From positions 7,416,001 to 7,480,000 of the forward strand of contig NZ_CP045740.1 of assembly GCF_009650765.1 (NCBI RefSeq): a stretch of 64,000 nucleotides of DNA, in the 5' to 3' direction. The translations under genes were made by a program, and so were the position numbers. The stretch is from Streptomyces sp. SUK 48 (GTDB taxonomy: Bacteria; Actinomycetota; Actinomycetes; Streptomycetales; Streptomycetaceae). Positions 62,679 to 64,000 of the stretch are shown here, piece by piece (position 1 is the first letter of the stretch; each line of letters opens with the position of its first letter). Under the pieces are notes generated by a model that saw only the letters and a program-made list of their open reading frames with translations, made no database searches and had not been told where the DNA came from.

Positions 62679-62738
62679 GCGTACGGCCCCGGACGGGCAC
62701 GGCGGCGTCAGCGGCCGGGGCGCGGGAGCCTTGCACGA

Positions 62739-62794
62739 AGGGGACTGCGCGCGGATGGCACCCTGCATTGCCCGCGCCGGAAGGCAGTTCCCCT
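62739..62794 (-). other. Imperfect stem-loop upstream of formate dehydrogenase
   Basis: AGGGGACTGC (62739-62748) pairs with GCAGTTCCCCT (62784-62794) with one bulged base; GCGCG/CGCGC can extend the stem inward. It could be an attenuator, a protein-binding site or part of a structured leader. Confidence 0.4.
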
Positions 62795-62846
62795 GCCCAT
62801 CGGCATCCGGGGGGACGCCCTCCTGCTGCCGTGACCGGGGGCCCGC

Positions 62847-63920
62847 TCAACTCCCTTGCGCGCGAAGCCTCTCCCGCTGCGGTACGACCGTGTAGCGCGG
62901 GTCCTCCGCCGAGGCCACCCCGGCGTGGAAGACGCCGAAGCGCAGGGCCGCCGAGCCGGTGAGGAGGGCGGTACCGGCGGCCAGTGCCACGCGGCGGTCG
63001 CGCAGGCGGCCGGAGAGGAGGGCCAGGGCGGCACCGGTGACGGTCAGGGCCTCGCAGGCGCGGAGCAGGAGCCGGGGCCGGCCCCGGTCGAAGGGTTCGG
63101 CCGTGATCCCCATCCGCCGCTTCATCAGCTGGAAGGCGCCCAGCTCCAGCCCGGCGCCGAGCAGCGCCGTCCGGCGGGCCGGTCCCGCCTGCCCGACCGG
63201 CGCGGTGGCCAGTGCCAGACCGGACGCGGCGGCCGCGGCGGAACCCGCGAAGACGAACGGGAGCTGGCGGTAGCCCTCGTGCCAGGAGGGGACCGCCGTG
63301 TCCGACAGCAGGACCGCGGTGTACGTGGCCACGGCGGGCCCGAGCACCGCCGCAGCGACCGTGGCCGCCGAGCCCACCAGCCGGTGACGGCGGGCCACTT
63401 CGGTGGCGGTGGCACCCAACAGCCGGTAGCGGCCCGCCGTTTCGAAGGCCGCGGCGGCCATGGTCAGGGGTGCGTACCCCACGAGGAGCCAGGAGCCCAC
63501 GCTCATCGGCGAGGTCGGCTTGAACACCCGCAGCATGTTCAAAAACCGCGCCGGGCGGCCCAGATCGTGCACCAGCGCGGCCAGCGACAGCGAGATCGCC
63601 CCGGCCGCCCCCACTTTCGCCGGTGCCGCGAGCCCCGGCCGGCCCGTCAGCTCAGCCCCCGCCGCCAGCAGCGAGGAGGCCCCCGCGAGCCCGCCGAGGT
63701 ACAGGTACCCGGCGATGTCCAGCGCCTTCCACGTGGGCTTGTTCAGCACCGGTCTGCCGTAGTACGACGAGAAGGACGCGTCCGGGACCATCGGCTGCTC
63801 GCCCCGCCCGCGCCGCCGACGCCGGCGCCCCGCGTACGCCCCGGTCGGCGCCTCCCGGCCCGCCCGTCCGCCTCCCTTTCCCCCCTCGGCGCCGCCCCGC
63901 CCGGCCTGCGGCCCGGTCAT
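62847..63920 (-). CDS. NrfD/PsrC-type membrane subunit of formate dehydrogenase
   Basis: A 357-residue integral membrane protein of the NrfD family (quinone-interacting subunit). After a charged N-terminus (about 1-45, Gly/Arg-rich) come PTWKALDIAGYLYLGGLAGASSLLAAGAEL, AAGAISLSLAALVHDLGRPARFLNMLRVFKPTSPMSVGSWLLVGY (in blocks; the LGRP...FLNM and SPMSVGSW segments are family signatures), GPAVATYTAVLLSDTAVPSWHE and further helices. It probably passes electrons between formate dehydrogenase and menaquinone. The start ATG overlaps the upstream stop (TGATG). Confidence 0.92.
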   Translation of the reverse strand: MTGPQAGRGGAEGGKGGGRAGREAPTGAYAGRRRRRRGRGEQPMVPDASFSSYYGRPVLNKPTWKALDIAGYLYLGGLAGASSLLAAGAELTGRPGLAAPAKVGAAGAISLSLAALVHDLGRPARFLNMLRVFKPTSPMSVGSWLLVGYAPLTMAAAAFETAGRYRLLGATATEVARRHRLVGSAATVAAAVLGPAVATYTAVLLSDTAVPSWHEGYRQLPFVFAGSAAAAASGLALATAPVGQAGPARRTALLGAGLELGAFQLMKRRMGITAEPFDRGRPRLLLRACEALTVTGAALALLSGRLRDRRVALAAGTALLTGSAALRFGVFHAGVASAEDPRYTVVPQRERLRAQGS

Positions 63921-64000
63921 CACGCCCTCCTCGGACGTCCGGCGAAGCCGCCCACCGCGAGCCCCACCAGCGTCACCGCCGCCAGCGCCGCGTGCCGCCA
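63920..64000 (-). CDS. C-terminal tail of an upstream gene, probable FdhB-type iron-sulfur subunit (partial)
   Basis: Twenty-six residues are visible: HAALAAVTLVGLAVGGFAG in a hydrophobic run, then RPRRA and a stop overlapping the NrfD start by 1 nt. A C-terminal membrane helix and coupling to the NrfD gene fit a formate dehydrogenase beta subunit, but that identity is inferred from context only. Confidence 0.5.
   Translation of the reverse strand, partial: WRHAALAAVTLVGLAVGGFAGRPRRA

Larger units (their letters stand above)
62522..62846. other. 325-nt leader region between NrfD and formate dehydrogenase genes
   Basis: No protein gene is seen. It holds the partial selC copy (62650-62678), a CCCGCG/CGCGGG stem next to it and an imperfect long stem (62739-62748 with 62784-62794, one bulge). 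It probably contains the promoter and leader of the formate dehydrogenase gene. Confidence 0.5.

Noticed and set aside
62580..62690. A complete second tRNA gene on the plus strand
   Set aside because: Only the T-arm, part of the acceptor and a possible variable stem are present; no matching 5' acceptor strand, D-arm or anticodon arm could be found.
59279..62962. 1227-residue plus-strand ORF opposite formate dehydrogenase
   Set aside because: Antisense shadow; it would contradict the selenoprotein gene, whose iron-sulfur and molybdopterin motifs are on the minus strand.

Overview
The window is a contiguous piece of a Streptomyces (or very close actinomycete) chromosome. Support for this is the very high G+C, strong third-position G/C bias, frequent GTG/TTG starts behind GGAGG-type ribosome sites, ATGA/GTGA/TGATG stop-start overlaps, and typical families (GlgE/TreS, DUF5133, SpoIIE-type phosphatases, SCO6745 family, class F-like sortase, GH64, M4 protease with accessory domains). 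I see no phage, insertion sequence, CRISPR array or rRNA. The only tRNA gene is tRNA-Sec.

Layout. 0-6.6 kb: alpha-glucan metabolism, with treS (5' part only) and glgE on the minus strand and an RsbW-like protein translationally coupled to glgX on the plus strand. 6.7-10.2 kb: a SigB/SigF-type sigma factor, then a MarR regulator coupled to a two-gene ABC exporter. 10.3-19.1 kb: a hypothetical protein, a divergent stand-alone hemC, an ATP-dependent DNA ligase, an HTH-membrane protein, an SH3 secreted protein, a frameshifted MarR gene, a peroxiredoxin, a PAS-GAF-SpoIIE-ATPase protein, a secreted cupin and a stand-alone LigD phosphoesterase. 19.1-26.1 kb: single enzymes (aldo-keto reductase, TauD-like dioxygenase, LLM flavin oxidoreductase, metallophosphoesterase, epoxide-hydrolase-like protein, class A beta-lactamase-like hydrolase). 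26.4-31.9 kb: secreted M4 protease, secreted GH64 glucanase behind a perfect LacI-type palindrome, dienelactone hydrolase, YciO/Sua5 protein. 32.3-37.4 kb: PucR regulator, two Streptomyces hypotheticals, a membrane SpoIIE phosphatase, and a GNAT gene preceded by a short leader ORF and hairpin.

The most interesting accessory region is 37.6-43 kb. On the plus strand a tightly coupled set encodes an EF-hand protein, a divergent isopropylmalate-dehydrogenase-like enzyme, an isochorismatase-like hydrolase and a PPM-type methyltransferase. It converges on, and overlaps, a minus-strand graspetide cassette: a 63-residue ATP-grasp RiPP precursor, its SAV_5884-type ATP-grasp ligase and a Gfo/Idh/MocA oxidoreductase. 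43-54.5 kb: fructosamine-kinase-like protein, SCO6745-family protein, a glycine/aspartate-repeat surface protein next to a sortase, SGNH esterase, TetR regulator, N-terminally extended GAPDH, PIG-V-like mannosyltransferase, SpoIIE phosphatase and a MASE1 membrane protein.

54.8-64 kb is a complete selenocysteine locus: selA, selB, tRNA-Sec (selC), selD, and a formate dehydrogenase whose gene reads through an in-frame UGA followed by a SECIS-like hairpin, plus its NrfD membrane subunit and the tail of another subunit. SelA charges, SelD supplies selenophosphate, SelB delivers Sec-tRNA, and the visible client is the formate dehydrogenase. Two oddities stand out here: the selB stop codon is the exact complement of the selC anticodon, and an inverted copy of the 3' part of selC lies upstream of the dehydrogenase gene.
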